A stretch of 64,000 nt of DNA from Pedobacter sp. Leaf41 (GTDB lineage: Bacteria > Bacteroidota > Bacteroidia > Sphingobacteriales > Sphingobacteriaceae). Below the pieces are notes generated by a model. The model was not told where the DNA came from and did not search any database. It worked only from the letters and a program-made list of their open reading frames with translations. The translations under genes and the position numbers were made by a program. Of this stretch, positions 43,499 through 53,945 are shown in pieces (within the stretch, counting starts at the first letter, position 1; every line of letters starts with the position of its first letter). The stretch lies in assembly GCF_001422545.1 (NCBI RefSeq), contig NZ_LMLE01000001.1, positions 704,276-768,275 on the forward strand. Reading direction: 5' to 3'.

Positions 43499-44356
43499 TT
43501 AATCAGGGTAAATGCGTTTGATGAAAATTTTATCTTTATCAGATAAGTATGCATTTTCATCCACACTGAAGTCATCTAGTGTAAATTCATTTGGAATCCA
43601 ATAATGCATGATAGATTTGGTATCGTAAGCGGTATTGCGAACTTCCCTTGGTTTATACTTATCAAATATATTGCTGGTTACCTGTGCACGAGTCCAATTG
43701 TTTGGCGGACCCATGTAATATTGATACACTGCTGGTTTATCCCAATTGATGTTAGCTAGGGGACTTAAGTGTTCATGTCCTAGTCCGATGGCATGGCCAA
43801 ATTCATGAAGAACATAGAAACTATAAGCATAATCACTGGAGTTTCTGTCCAAATCGCCGAAATTCATGGTTTGTTCTCCTCTATGATAATTAGCATCTGT
43901 GCCAATCCACGACCAATTTCCTAAATCTCCATTTAATTTAAATCCCACTCTGATGTCTGATTCTGCTCTACTTTGAGCCACTACAAAACGCAAGTTTGCA
44001 TGATTCGCCCATCTTCTAGCAAATTTCATCACATTATCGCGAACAACTTGTCCGCCGTTGATGAAAAAAACTCTTAGCGTTTTGCCATTAGGCCATTTTG
44101 TACCCTTAACCGCTACACCTCTACCAGAAATTTCATCGTCTTGCCCTAAAATAATCGGACGGCTATCACTCAGTTTATCGACACAGACTTTCAAGGGAGC
44201 TCCTTGTGTCGTTAATAATTGATCGCCGGCTAAGCTTGCTTTGAGTTCAGCATCCATTGCTAGTTTTTCTTCATTTTCCAGCACATTCCCTGGATCTTTC
44301 TTACAGGATGACAGCGCAATTGCTAATGCCATCACCATTAAACATTTTTTTAACAT
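43499..44356 (-). CDS. Astacin-like (M12A) zinc metalloprotease lipoprotein
   Basis: A 285-residue lipoprotein protease. I start it at 44356 (MLKKCLMVMALAIALSSC), which gives a lipobox with Cys18; the longer frame from 44497 adds 47 residues with no signal features. The zinc motif is complete: HEFGHAIGLGHEH, with H184, E185, H188 and H194, and a Met-turn SIMHYW near residue 246, as in astacins. The N-terminal linker is acidic. Some surface proteases of this family cut glycoproteins or host matrix. It lies next to the HTCS gene, the two on the same strand, 183 bases apart. Whether it belongs to the uronic-acid locus is uncertain. Confidence 0.87.
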   Translation of the reverse strand: MLKKCLMVMALAIALSSCKKDPGNVLENEEKLAMDAELKASLAGDQLLTTQGAPLKVCVDKLSDSRPIILGQDDEISGRGVAVKGTKWPNGKTLRVFFINGGQVVRDNVMKFARRWANHANLRFVVAQSRAESDIRVGFKLNGDLGNWSWIGTDANYHRGEQTMNFGDLDRNSSDYAYSFYVLHEFGHAIGLGHEHLSPLANINWDKPAVYQYYMGPPNNWTRAQVTSNIFDKYKPREVRNTAYDTKSIMHYWIPNEFTLDDFSVDENAYLSDKDKIFIKRIYPD

Positions 44357-44539
44357 AGGTTTTTGTTTAAAATGGTTAGATAGATTAATTACAAATGTAA
44401 CGTGAATGTCATGAAATTGTTTGTGATTTGGTGGGATTTTGTTTTCAATCGTTGTGTTTATGTTTTGCCTTACGAGGTTTAGTGGTTGGGAAGGCAAGGC
44501 TCCGTACGGCTTGAAATATGAGTTTATGGTTGCGCAACG

Positions 44540-47500
44540 CTAAACCTTTTCTTCCTGTATAAATTCGCTTGGCGTTTTACCAAAATGTTTCTTAAACTCC
44601 AAACTAAAGTATTTTCGATCGTTAAAACCTACGGCGTAGGCAACCTCGGCTATATTACCAGCGTTTTGTTTTAATAATTGTGCGGCTCTTTTTATTCTCA
44701 ATGATTTGATGAAGTCGTTTACCGAAAGGTCGGTAAGTGCCCTGATTTTTTTGTAAAGTATGGGCTGGCTCATGCCAATCTCTGCCGATAAGGTGGGTAC
44801 ATCAAACTGGGGGTCGGAGATATGATTTTCGATGATTTTCATAATCTTCATCAGGAAACCTTCTTCAGTTTTACTGATGACCAGATTGCTGGGTTCAAGC
44901 GTAATTACCTGAGCGAACTTATGCTTTATGGTTTCTCTTGCTGCTAATGTGTTTTTAATATTCAGTTCCAGCACTTTTAAATTAAAAGGTTTCATGATAT
45001 AGGCATCTGCACCATTCTCAAAACCATTAATTTGATGAACATAAGCAGATCTGGCGGTTAATAAAATAACAGGAATATGGCTGGTTCTTTCGTCGGTTTT
45101 GATTTGGCGGCACAGTTCCAACCCGTCCATTACGGGCATCATTACGTCGCTTATAATCAGGTCGGGGATGAGTTCAATAGCGCTTTCCAATCCTTCCATT
45201 CCGTTTTCACTTTCCTGGATGTTATACGCTGCAGATAAAGCATTTTTAATAAAGCTCCGTACCTCGGCATTGTCTTCCACCAGCAAAAGAGTATATCTTT
45301 TTTTATCCTGAAGGGCTGGTGTCGTTTCTTCGGGTTGAGGTTCAAACCTTTCTTGTAAATTGTAATTTACGGCATCATCGTAATACACGTAATCTGTAAT
45401 AAAATCAGAAGAATTAAAATGCGCTTTTCCCGTTTTCAGTTTTACGCTAAAACAGGTTTGGCCGTTTTGACTACCGTTTGCCGGCAAACTTTGAAATGAA
45501 ATTTTACCATGGTGCAATTCTACAATGCTTTTCGAAAAAGATAAACCTAAACCAGTGCCAATGGTGGTATTTGCATTTGCCTGGTAAAAATTGTTGAATA
45601 AATTGGCTTGACTTTCCAAAGGAATTCCCTTTCCATTATCACAGATTTTAAGGGTAACCAGCTCATCTTCCTGAGAGATCTTCAAACTGATCTTTCCACC
45701 GTCTGGCGTAAACTTAAAAGCATTTGAAAGTAAGTTGAACAATACCTTTTCCAGTTGTACTTTATCAAAATAAAGTTCTATCTGAGGGCTTGCCGCTTGA
45801 AAAGTGTAGTTGATTTCTTTTGATAATGCCATATTTTGAAAGGCCATAAAAATCTCCTTACAAAACTTTACGAAATCTCCGGGACTCACATGAAGTGCCA
45901 TTTTACCACTTTCAGCCTTTCTAAAATCGAGCAGTTCGGTTACCAGATTCATCAAACGATCGGCATTATTTTTAATCGGTTGTAAATCGCGGTTCAATGT
46001 GGGGTTATCTTTTGCATTCTCAATCAATTGCTCCAATGGCCCAACAATTAAAGTTAATGGAGTTCGGATTTCATGTGAAATATTGGTGAAAAATTCCAGC
46101 TTGTGTTCATTCACTTCCTTCTCTTTTTTGAGCAGTGCCCTGATCAAAACATAACGGGCAATCACAAACAGCACGGCCGCAATGATGCAGAAATAAAATA
46201 AATATGCCCACCAGGTGCGGTAAAACGGAGGATTTACGATGATTTTTATTTTTCCGGTGTTGGCGCTTAAAACACCATCGTTATTAATGCCTTTAACCAG
46301 AAAAGTATAGCTTCCAGCAGGCAGATTGGTGTAGGTTGCTGTTGGCATACCTACTTCGTTCCAGCTTTTTTCAAAGCCATCTAACTTATAGGCATATCTG
46401 TTTTTTTCTGGTTTAATGAAATTCAAAAGCGCAAAGCTTAAGCTAAATGTATTCTGATCACTTTCAAAAATCAGTTTATCCTTCAAACTGATGTTTTCAT
46501 CAAGTAGCCCATCGTTACCATTAATGTTAACCGTTTTATTCTGAAGTTTCAATTCGGTGATGATCACTTTGGATGCTTTATCATTGCTCTGAATATGATC
46601 TGGAAAGAAGCTGATAAAACCGTTGTATCCTCCAAAAAACAGTTCGCCACTGCTGCTTTTAAAAAAAGCATTTGCATTAAATTCATTGCCTGGTAAACCA
46701 TCGGCCACCGTATAATTTTTAAAAGTCTTTTTCAATCGGTTGAACATGGAAAGTCCATTGGCTGTGCTAATCCAAAGGTTTCCCTTGTCATCCTCTATCA
46801 TGCCCAAAACATTATCGTGGGGCAAACCATTTCTGGTAGTATAAGCCTTGATTGAATTTTTGTTCTGATCGTACAATAATAATCCACTGTTGTAAGTGCC
46901 AAGAAAAATTTCATTCGCTTTGGTTTTTGATATACAGTTTACATAATAATTGAGCGGTTTATTTAACTGATGATCAAGAACGGTGTAAAATCTATTAGTA
47001 TTTTCATCATAAATGAAAAAACCATTTGTTGTGCCGAAATAGATTTTAGCCTCGTTAACCATTAACGCTTTTACTTTCGCGGAAGAAGGAATAGAAGCAG
47101 GTAGCCTCAAGTCTTTGAATTCGGTTTTATTTGGATTGGAGATTTTGATGCCATTGCGTTGCGTAGCCACAATTAAACGATGAGACTTGGTTTCAACAAT
47201 GGCACTGATTTCATCGGGTACGTCTTCATTTTGATTGCTGAAATTGAAGCTTTTAAAACGGTTGGTTTTGGGGTCGTAAACATTTAGACCTCCAGAATGC
47301 GTACCAACCCATAATTTTCCATCGCTGGCAAACAACACTGTTTTAACCAGGTTGGATTTCAGGGCATTTGAACCGCCAGTATTTTGATAGGCTTTAAATG
47401 TTTGAGTCGATTTGTTGTATAAACTTATCCCTCCGCCCTCAGTACCAATCCATAAATTTTTGTTTTGGTCTTCTGCAAACCCGCTAATTACATTGTTGTT

Positions 47501-48601
47501 AATGCTCGATTTACTTCTGCTTCTATCGTGAACGGTAAACGCAGTGGTGTAGGGATAATTAATGTTAATGCCTCCAAAATAAGTACCCACCCAGATGGAT
47601 CCATTATTGTCTTTATATAATTTGTGGACAGAGTTCTGATTTAAACTTTTTTTATTGTCTGGATCGAATTGCAGATTTTGGAAAGTGAAATTTTGGGTAT
47701 CCATGATGCTAATCCCATTCAGTGTGCCAATCCACAACTTGCCTGCATCGTCAACTACCATATTCCGAATGGTATTGCTTACGATTGTATTTTTATTGGC
47801 AGCTGAAAATTGGAAACGTTTAAATTTTTGAGTTACAGGATCAAATAAATTTAGTCCGTTACTTTGTGTGCTTACCCAAATTTTATGGTTTTTATCTTCG
47901 GTGATGTTTGAAATGTAATTCGCACTGATATCTCCAGGGCTTCCATTGTTTTTGAAAATAGTAGGTTGATATTCGCCGTTTATTACCGCCATTTTAAGCA
48001 GACCATTTGAAGTGCCTACCCAAATATTTCCTTGATGATCTTCTTTCACTGACCGCACATTATGGAAAAGACCATCGCCATTCTTAGTGTTGAAGAATTT
48101 AGTAATAACAGATAATTTACCGTTTTTCAATAGGTTCAATCCATTTAATGTTCCGATCCAAATATTCCCTTTGCTATCTTCGGTAAGGCAATTAATAACA
48201 TGGCTGCTTAAACCTTTTGCGGTTTTAGGTTGGCTTGTAATTCTTTTAAAGGCATCATTTCTTTCATCGTAGAGATTTAAGCCTATACTGGTTCCAATCC
48301 AAAGCCTTTTTTTTGAATCGGAGAATATAGTGGTTACATAATTGTTGGATAGCGAATTACTATCGCTTTCAGCGTATTGATAAATTTTAATATGATGACC
48401 ATCATAGCGGTTTAGGCCGTAACGTGTACCAAACCACATAAAGCCATTCTTATCCTGGCCAATAGAAAGTACTGAAGTTTGCGATAATCCTCTCTCTACT
48501 CCCAGATGATCAAATAAAATAGGTTGTTGTGTTTTTGCAGAAAAAGTAATTCCAGAAAATAAGATTGCCAATAGCAAGATTTTAAAGGAATTCGAAAACA
48601 T
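44540..48601 (-). CDS. Hybrid two-component system sensor/regulator (HTCS)
   Basis: A 1353-residue single-protein two-component system of the type that controls Bacteroidota PULs. Order: signal peptide (to about residue 24), about fourteen beta-propeller repeats with motifs such as IWIGTLNGL and LWIGTEGGGIS, a Y_Y_Y domain (RYAYKLDGFEKSWNEVG), one membrane helix near 797-820, a HisKA domain with HEIRTPLTLIVG (His843), a HATPase domain (NLLSNAFKFTPDGGKI), a receiver domain with Asp1152 in ISDVMMPVMDG, and a C-terminal AraC helix-turn-helix ending GKTPSEFIQEE. The periplasmic propellers bind the oligosaccharide signal. It is divergent from the locus-3 SusC at 48805, and should activate it. Confidence 0.97.
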   Translation of the reverse strand: MFSNSFKILLLAILFSGITFSAKTQQPILFDHLGVERGLSQTSVLSIGQDKNGFMWFGTRYGLNRYDGHHIKIYQYAESDSNSLSNNYVTTIFSDSKKRLWIGTSIGLNLYDERNDAFKRITSQPKTAKGLSSHVINCLTEDSKGNIWIGTLNGLNLLKNGKLSVITKFFNTKNGDGLFHNVRSVKEDHQGNIWVGTSNGLLKMAVINGEYQPTIFKNNGSPGDISANYISNITEDKNHKIWVSTQSNGLNLFDPVTQKFKRFQFSAANKNTIVSNTIRNMVVDDAGKLWIGTLNGISIMDTQNFTFQNLQFDPDNKKSLNQNSVHKLYKDNNGSIWVGTYFGGININYPYTTAFTVHDRSRSKSSINNNVISGFAEDQNKNLWIGTEGGGISLYNKSTQTFKAYQNTGGSNALKSNLVKTVLFASDGKLWVGTHSGGLNVYDPKTNRFKSFNFSNQNEDVPDEISAIVETKSHRLIVATQRNGIKISNPNKTEFKDLRLPASIPSSAKVKALMVNEAKIYFGTTNGFFIYDENTNRFYTVLDHQLNKPLNYYVNCISKTKANEIFLGTYNSGLLLYDQNKNSIKAYTTRNGLPHDNVLGMIEDDKGNLWISTANGLSMFNRLKKTFKNYTVADGLPGNEFNANAFFKSSSGELFFGGYNGFISFFPDHIQSNDKASKVIITELKLQNKTVNINGNDGLLDENISLKDKLIFESDQNTFSLSFALLNFIKPEKNRYAYKLDGFEKSWNEVGMPTATYTNLPAGSYTFLVKGINNDGVLSANTGKIKIIVNPPFYRTWWAYLFYFCIIAAVLFVIARYVLIRALLKKEKEVNEHKLEFFTNISHEIRTPLTLIVGPLEQLIENAKDNPTLNRDLQPIKNNADRLMNLVTELLDFRKAESGKMALHVSPGDFVKFCKEIFMAFQNMALSKEINYTFQAASPQIELYFDKVQLEKVLFNLLSNAFKFTPDGGKISLKISQEDELVTLKICDNGKGIPLESQANLFNNFYQANANTTIGTGLGLSFSKSIVELHHGKISFQSLPANGSQNGQTCFSVKLKTGKAHFNSSDFITDYVYYDDAVNYNLQERFEPQPEETTPALQDKKRYTLLLVEDNAEVRSFIKNALSAAYNIQESENGMEGLESAIELIPDLIISDVMMPVMDGLELCRQIKTDERTSHIPVILLTARSAYVHQINGFENGADAYIMKPFNLKVLELNIKNTLAARETIKHKFAQVITLEPSNLVISKTEEGFLMKIMKIIENHISDPQFDVPTLSAEIGMSQPILYKKIRALTDLSVNDFIKSLRIKRAAQLLKQNAGNIAEVAYAVGFNDRKYFSLEFKKHFGKTPSEFIQEEKV

Positions 48602-48727
48602 ACAGAATAATTGGTGAATTTGGTTGTGATCCCTTAAAAGTATGGTTTAAAAGCATTTCTGCCAAATTTTTAGAAAATTCACCCTATTTATTTAGAAATT
48701 TATCCCTCCTCAAAATGGCTTTCCGCT

Positions 48728-48735
48728 TATGTTTG
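48728..48735 (+). promoter_or_regulatory. Candidate -7 box (TATGTTTG) for the locus-3 SusC operon
   Basis: It matches TAnnTTTG exactly and lies 70 bases before the ATG at 48805. No good -33 element precedes it, which would suit an activator-dependent promoter controlled by the adjacent HTCS. Confidence 0.5.
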
Positions 48736-48804
48736 TTCAAGCAAGAAGCGCAATCTTAACTGGATTGTACGAAAGCGAAAAATAACCAATATAAACTATT
48801 AATT

Positions 48805-51800
48805 ATGAATAAACTCTACAATCAGGGTAAGGAGATCATGCGGAAGCGTTTGCCTCATTATTCAACACTATTGTTGCTCATTGCGATTTTTTTAACGGTC
48901 ACTTCAACCGTTTTTGCGCAAAGCAAAAGCATTGTCGGTGTGGTTACAGATGAAACCAATCAAACTGTGCCGGGTGTTTCCATTTCGGTAAAGGGCACTA
49001 AAACCAGCACGCAAACTGACGGAAACGGAAGGTTCAAAATTCAGGTTTTAAGTACTGATCAGCTGGTGTTTAACTATGTTGGTTATGCCTCGCAAACCAT
49101 CACGGTTGGCAACAGAACCACCCTTAATGTATCCTTGAAATCAGCAGTTACGGGTTTAAGCGATGTGGTTGTAGTAGGTTATGGAACTACTAAACGTGCC
49201 GATTTAACTGGGGCAATTGGTTCGGTAAACATGAAGGATTTGGAACAGGCGCCAGTAAAATCTTTTGATCAGGCGTTAGCAGGTCGTGTTGCCGGGGTTC
49301 AGGTTTCCACCAGTGATGGTCAGCCTGGCGCTACGGCAAATATTGTGATCCGCGGTGCGGGATCAATTTCTCAGGATAATTCTCCACTTTATGTGATTGA
49401 TGGCTTCCCCTCTGAAAACGCGAACTCAAACTCCATCAATCCATCAGATATTGAAAGCATCGATGTTTTAAAAGACGCTTCTGCCACAGCTATTTACGGT
49501 GCCCGTGGATCAAATGGTGTGATACTGATTACCACTAAAAAAGGTAAACCCGGTAAACCTCAGCTCACGTACAACGCTTATTATGGTTTGCAAAAGGCGC
49601 CAGAGAAAATCCCGGTAATGGGCCCCTATGAATATGTGAAATATCTTCGCGATCTTGATCAGGCTGTAGCAGATTCTACTTACCTTAAAGGTGGAACAAC
49701 ATTAAACGATTACAAAAATGTGCAGGGTTTGGATATGCAGGATTATGTTTATCAAACCGGTCAAAATCAAAACCACGATATTGCTTTACGTGGCGGAAAC
49801 GATAAAACCACTTATTCCATTTCCGGGAATTTTAACGACCAGAAAGGAATTATTATCTATAGTGGATTCAAGCGTTATCAGGGAAGATTTGTATTGGATC
49901 AACAGATTAATGATAAGCTTAAGGCAGGTATCAATGTCAATTACGCATATAGCGAAAGCTTCGGTACGCCAATTTCTGCCACCAATTTCTATGCTTCATC
50001 AGTGTTATTATATTCGGTTTGGGGATACCGCCCAACCAATGCCTTATCTGGAAAGGATGCCAACTCTGATTTATTAGGCGGTTTGTACGATCCGGCAAAT
50101 GAAGGAAATTCGGCACAAGATTACCGGGTAAATCCACTGATCAGTTTATCAAACCAACAAACAAAATACAAAACGACCAACCTTGCAGCCAATGGTTACG
50201 CAGAATATGCTTTTACGCCGAAATTAAAATTAAGAGTAGCCGGAGGGATAAACAATAATGTTAACGAAACCAATATTTTCAATAACTCTCAAACGCAATC
50301 GGGCAGTAAATGGAATTCATCAGGCCCAAATGGTACTATTGCCAGTAGTCCGGTATTTAATTGGTTAAGCGATAATACCTTAACTTATAAGAGTACCTTC
50401 AACAAAGATCATAACTTAACGGTGTTGGCGGGTTATTCCGCACAGCGAAATAAAAGTTCATTTCGATCTATTTATGCTACGCAGGTAGCCAACGAAAGTT
50501 TAGGACTCGATGCCCTTGATCTTGTTCCGGCAGCGAACACGGTGATTTCTGTTAACAGTTCTCGTTGGACACTGATGTCGTTTTTAGGTCGGTTAAATTA
50601 TGATTTTAACGGAAAATACCTCGTTACAGCAAGTTTTAGGGCTGATGGATCTTCAAAATTTTCGCCAGCTAACCGTTGGGGTTATTTTCCATCAGCTAGT
50701 ATAGGCTGGAGATTTAGTCAGGAGAACTTTTTAAAAGACCAGAAATGGCTGTCGGATGCTAAGCTCCGTGTTGGTTATGGCGAATCAGGAAATAACCGGG
50801 TAAGCGACTTTGCCTATCTGCCTCAATTAAATTTAGCCAATACCCAATATTGGTACTCTTTTAATGGCAAACCTGTAGCCATAGGTTCGGTAATTACCGC
50901 TGCCGGAAACTACGATCTAAAATGGGAAACCAATGTGCAAACGAATATCGGCTTAGATCTTAGCTTTCTTAAAAATCGTTTGGGTTTAACACTTGATGTT
51001 TACAAACGCACCACCAACGATTTATTGTTAAATGCGAATCTGCCTTTCGCAAATGGTGTGCAAAGTGGAACGGGTTTCAAAAACATTGGAAGTTTAGAGA
51101 ACAGGGGATTGGAAATTACGTTGAACAGTACAAATATCGTAACCAAGAACTTCCGTTGGAGCAGCAGTTTCAACATCAGTTTCAACAAAAATAAAATCCT
51201 GGAATTAACCGAAGGGCAAAACTCATTGCTTTCCGGTTCAGGAACTTTTTTTGATACCAGTTTTAGAGGTTTATCACCATACATTTCGGTAAAAGGTCGC
51301 TCGGTAGGAGAGATGTATGGTTTAATTTTCGATGGCATTTACCAGTACAGTGATTTTGATAGGATGCCAAACGGCACTTATTCACTCAAACCCAATATCC
51401 CGAATAATGGTGCAGCAGTTCAACCTGGGGATATTAAGTACAAAGATTTAAATGGCGATTTAACCATTAACGCAAATGATTATACCATCATCGGTAGGGG
51501 ATTACCAATCCACACAGGTGGTTTTAGCAATAACTTCAGCTATAAAAACTGGGAGCTGGGTGTTTTCCTGCAGTGGAGTTATGGCAATAACATCATTAAT
51601 GCCAACCGTTACGTTTTTGAAGGCGGAATTGTAAGAAATTTCACCCTTAACCAATACGCAACTTATGAGAACCGGTGGACGCCAACCAACCCAAGTAACG
51701 AACTTTATAAAGCAGGACGCTTTGTTAACCCAAACTATTCGTCAAGAGTTGTGGAGGATGGTTCGTATTTGAGATTGAAAACCGTTCAGCTTGGGTATAA

Positions 51801-52002
51801 CTTCAGCAGTAAACTGGTAAAAAGCATTGGCATGTCTAGATTACGATTAAATGCTTCGGCACAAAATCTACTCACTTTTACCAATTATTCAGGTTTAGAT
51901 CCGGAAGCTTCTGCCCGTCCGGGTAATTTAACACCAGGTTTTGATTATGGCACTTACCCGCAATCATTTACCGTAACATTTGGTTTAAACGCAACATTTT
52001 AA
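48805..52002 (+). CDS. SusC-like TonB-dependent transporter (locus 3)
   Basis: A 1065-residue SusC-family transporter. A long positively charged N-region (MNKLYNQGKEIMRKRLPH) precedes the signal core and cleavage near VFAQS (residue 40). Domains: CarboxypepD_reg-like (VGVVTDETNQTVPGVSISVK to FNYVGYASQTITVG), plug (LAGRVAGVQVSTSDGQPGAT, VIRGAGSI), the VLKDASATAIYGARGSNGVI motif and a barrel ending FGLNATF. There is no STN domain. The next gene, SusD, starts 21 bases later. With the adjacent lyase genes it should import oligosaccharides from a uronic-acid polymer. A start at the internal ATG at 48838 is possible. Confidence 0.95.
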   Translation: MNKLYNQGKEIMRKRLPHYSTLLLLIAIFLTVTSTVFAQSKSIVGVVTDETNQTVPGVSISVKGTKTSTQTDGNGRFKIQVLSTDQLVFNYVGYASQTITVGNRTTLNVSLKSAVTGLSDVVVVGYGTTKRADLTGAIGSVNMKDLEQAPVKSFDQALAGRVAGVQVSTSDGQPGATANIVIRGAGSISQDNSPLYVIDGFPSENANSNSINPSDIESIDVLKDASATAIYGARGSNGVILITTKKGKPGKPQLTYNAYYGLQKAPEKIPVMGPYEYVKYLRDLDQAVADSTYLKGGTTLNDYKNVQGLDMQDYVYQTGQNQNHDIALRGGNDKTTYSISGNFNDQKGIIIYSGFKRYQGRFVLDQQINDKLKAGINVNYAYSESFGTPISATNFYASSVLLYSVWGYRPTNALSGKDANSDLLGGLYDPANEGNSAQDYRVNPLISLSNQQTKYKTTNLAANGYAEYAFTPKLKLRVAGGINNNVNETNIFNNSQTQSGSKWNSSGPNGTIASSPVFNWLSDNTLTYKSTFNKDHNLTVLAGYSAQRNKSSFRSIYATQVANESLGLDALDLVPAANTVISVNSSRWTLMSFLGRLNYDFNGKYLVTASFRADGSSKFSPANRWGYFPSASIGWRFSQENFLKDQKWLSDAKLRVGYGESGNNRVSDFAYLPQLNLANTQYWYSFNGKPVAIGSVITAAGNYDLKWETNVQTNIGLDLSFLKNRLGLTLDVYKRTTNDLLLNANLPFANGVQSGTGFKNIGSLENRGLEITLNSTNIVTKNFRWSSSFNISFNKNKILELTEGQNSLLSGSGTFFDTSFRGLSPYISVKGRSVGEMYGLIFDGIYQYSDFDRMPNGTYSLKPNIPNNGAAVQPGDIKYKDLNGDLTINANDYTIIGRGLPIHTGGFSNNFSYKNWELGVFLQWSYGNNIINANRYVFEGGIVRNFTLNQYATYENRWTPTNPSNELYKAGRFVNPNYSSRVVEDGSYLRLKTVQLGYNFSSKLVKSIGMSRLRLNASAQNLLTFTNYSGLDPEASARPGNLTPGFDYGTYPQSFTVTFGLNATF

Positions 52003-52022
52003 TCATCATTAAAAATAAGACA

Positions 52023-53927
52023 ATGAAACATAAATATATTTTGGCTTTTTTATTCGTGATGGGATTATCGTCATCATGCAAAAAATTTCTGGATACCGAA
52101 CCAACGGATTTCTACTCGCCAGTAAATTTCTACAGCACTGCCGATCAGCTTCAGGTAGCTTTAAATGGAGTTTATAGTACCATGATGTTGGAGCGAATGT
52201 ACGGCCAGGTGCATCACTTTAATTTTGTAAGCACTACCGATGAAATGTTGCCCGATCGGGCGACCAGTAATGAAACCCGTGGGTTGTATTACACTTATGA
52301 CGCCGGGCACTCTTACGTTCAGGATTGCTGGCAATATCCTTATATCGCCATCAATAACGCCAATGTTTTAATTGATAACATTACTAAACCCAGCATGGAT
52401 GAAAGGCAGCGTGGCTATATCAAGGGACAAGCACTATTTTTGAGAGCTTACAATTACTTTTTGCTCACCATTCAATTTGGCGAAGTTCCGTTGGTATTGC
52501 ATCAGCCAGGTATCTCTGAAGTTAACATTCCTGCAGCTTCTCAACCGGCCATCTATACTCAGATTGTTGCCGATTTAAAAGAAGCAGAAAGTTTATTACA
52601 AGGTCGCACGGCAGCTAGTTTAGGTTACAATGATCAGGTTACCATTACAGCAGTACAAGCCATGTTGGCCAGAGTTTATCTGTATTGGGCAGGTTATCCG
52701 GTTAACGATACCAGTAAATATGCCGATGCCATTACGTATGCCGATAAGGTTGTTGCTTCTGGTCAGCATGCTTTGAATCCAGATTATAAGCAAGTTTTCA
52801 TCAATCTCTTTCAGGATAAGTACGATTTAAAAGAAGATATATTAGAGTGGGGTTCTGCAGGAGCAGCTGCCGGAGTGACCAATAAAACGGGTAACGATAT
52901 CGGTAATTTCAACGGTATCATTTCAGCTATTTTGTTGATAAATGGAACTTTTGAACAAAATTCATATTCTGCAGCTGGTTGGGTACGGATAACCAAGAAA
53001 TTATTTGATAGCTATGAAGTTGAACCTAGCAGCACATTGGTTAATAAAGCTTCGCTTGATACCAGGAGAGATTGGAATTGTCCGGATTATATCTGGACAA
53101 CCAACGCATCAGCCGGAACGAGGGTAAAGACAGATCGCTCAGCACCCTGGCAAATGAATACAGGCAAATTTAGGAGAGAATATGCACCGGCAGAAATGCG
53201 TAATACCGGAACTTACAATGCCAATTGGCCGGTAATTAGATATGCAGATGTGCTGCTAATCAAAGCAGAAGCTGAAAACCAGGTTAACGGACCAAACGCC
53301 GCTGCTTACGATGCTATCAATCAAGTGCGCAAACGCGGTTATGGAACCATGTACGGCAATATTGTTAAAAATCTCACGGTAGTTAATGGTGGTTCTGGTT
53401 ATTCAGTAGCAAATCCACCGGTGGTTACCATTAGTGGCGGTGGCGGGGCAGGAGCAACGGCTACTGCAGTGGTTTCAACCGCTGGTGTGATTACAGGAAT
53501 TAAATTAACGAGTCGCGGAAACTTAACAACTGCCGGACCTTATTTTACCTCAGTACCTACCGTTACTATCGCAGCACCAACTACAGGGGTTACGGCAACT
53601 GCTACCGCAACCATTACTAACGGATCCGAACATTTGCTAACTCCGGGTTTAAATAAAGCAGATTTCCAGTTAGCACTTCGTGATGAACGCATGCGTGAAA
53701 TGTGCTTTGAAGCCTCTAGAAAGTATGACCTGGTAAGATGGGGCAATTTTGCCGGCGATTTACAGGCTTTCGGGAATTATGCGGCCGCCAATGGAGTAAC
53801 TGCAGGCAATGGAAATATCAACGGATACCAGGGTTTGATTACAGTAACGCCTCGGTATAGCCTGATGCCAAAACCAACATATGAGCTAAATCTGAATAAA
53901 GCACTGAAACAAAACCCAGGTTATTAA
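52023..53927 (+). CDS. SusD-like lipoprotein with a Gly/Thr-rich insertion (locus 3)
   Basis: A 634-residue SusD/RagB lipoprotein with lipobox GLSSSC (Cys19) then KKFLDTEPTDFYSP. Family motifs: YIKGQALFLRAYNYFLLTIQ, RYADVLLIKAEAENQV, and LRDERMREMCFEASRKYDLVRW, ending YSLMPKPTYELNLN. Between NQVRKRGYGTMYGN and NKADFQLALRDERM is an insertion of about 90 residues (roughly 445-533) made of GGSGY, PVVTISGGGG, ATATAVV and similar repeats; such sequence is known from secreted repeat-rich proteins and is not part of the common SusD core. It increases the protein beyond the usual length. It is translationally close to SusC. Confidence 0.92.
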   Translation: MKHKYILAFLFVMGLSSSCKKFLDTEPTDFYSPVNFYSTADQLQVALNGVYSTMMLERMYGQVHHFNFVSTTDEMLPDRATSNETRGLYYTYDAGHSYVQDCWQYPYIAINNANVLIDNITKPSMDERQRGYIKGQALFLRAYNYFLLTIQFGEVPLVLHQPGISEVNIPAASQPAIYTQIVADLKEAESLLQGRTAASLGYNDQVTITAVQAMLARVYLYWAGYPVNDTSKYADAITYADKVVASGQHALNPDYKQVFINLFQDKYDLKEDILEWGSAGAAAGVTNKTGNDIGNFNGIISAILLINGTFEQNSYSAAGWVRITKKLFDSYEVEPSSTLVNKASLDTRRDWNCPDYIWTTNASAGTRVKTDRSAPWQMNTGKFRREYAPAEMRNTGTYNANWPVIRYADVLLIKAEAENQVNGPNAAAYDAINQVRKRGYGTMYGNIVKNLTVVNGGSGYSVANPPVVTISGGGGAGATATAVVSTAGVITGIKLTSRGNLTTAGPYFTSVPTVTIAAPTTGVTATATATITNGSEHLLTPGLNKADFQLALRDERMREMCFEASRKYDLVRWGNFAGDLQAFGNYAAANGVTAGNGNINGYQGLITVTPRYSLMPKPTYELNLNKALKQNPGY

Positions 53928-53945
53928 TCACTAAATTATTAAGAA

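Noticed and set aside
43357..44497. Longer N-terminus of the astacin-like protein (start at 44497)
   Set aside because: The additional 47 residues show no signal or conserved segment, and the internal start gives a perfect lipobox.
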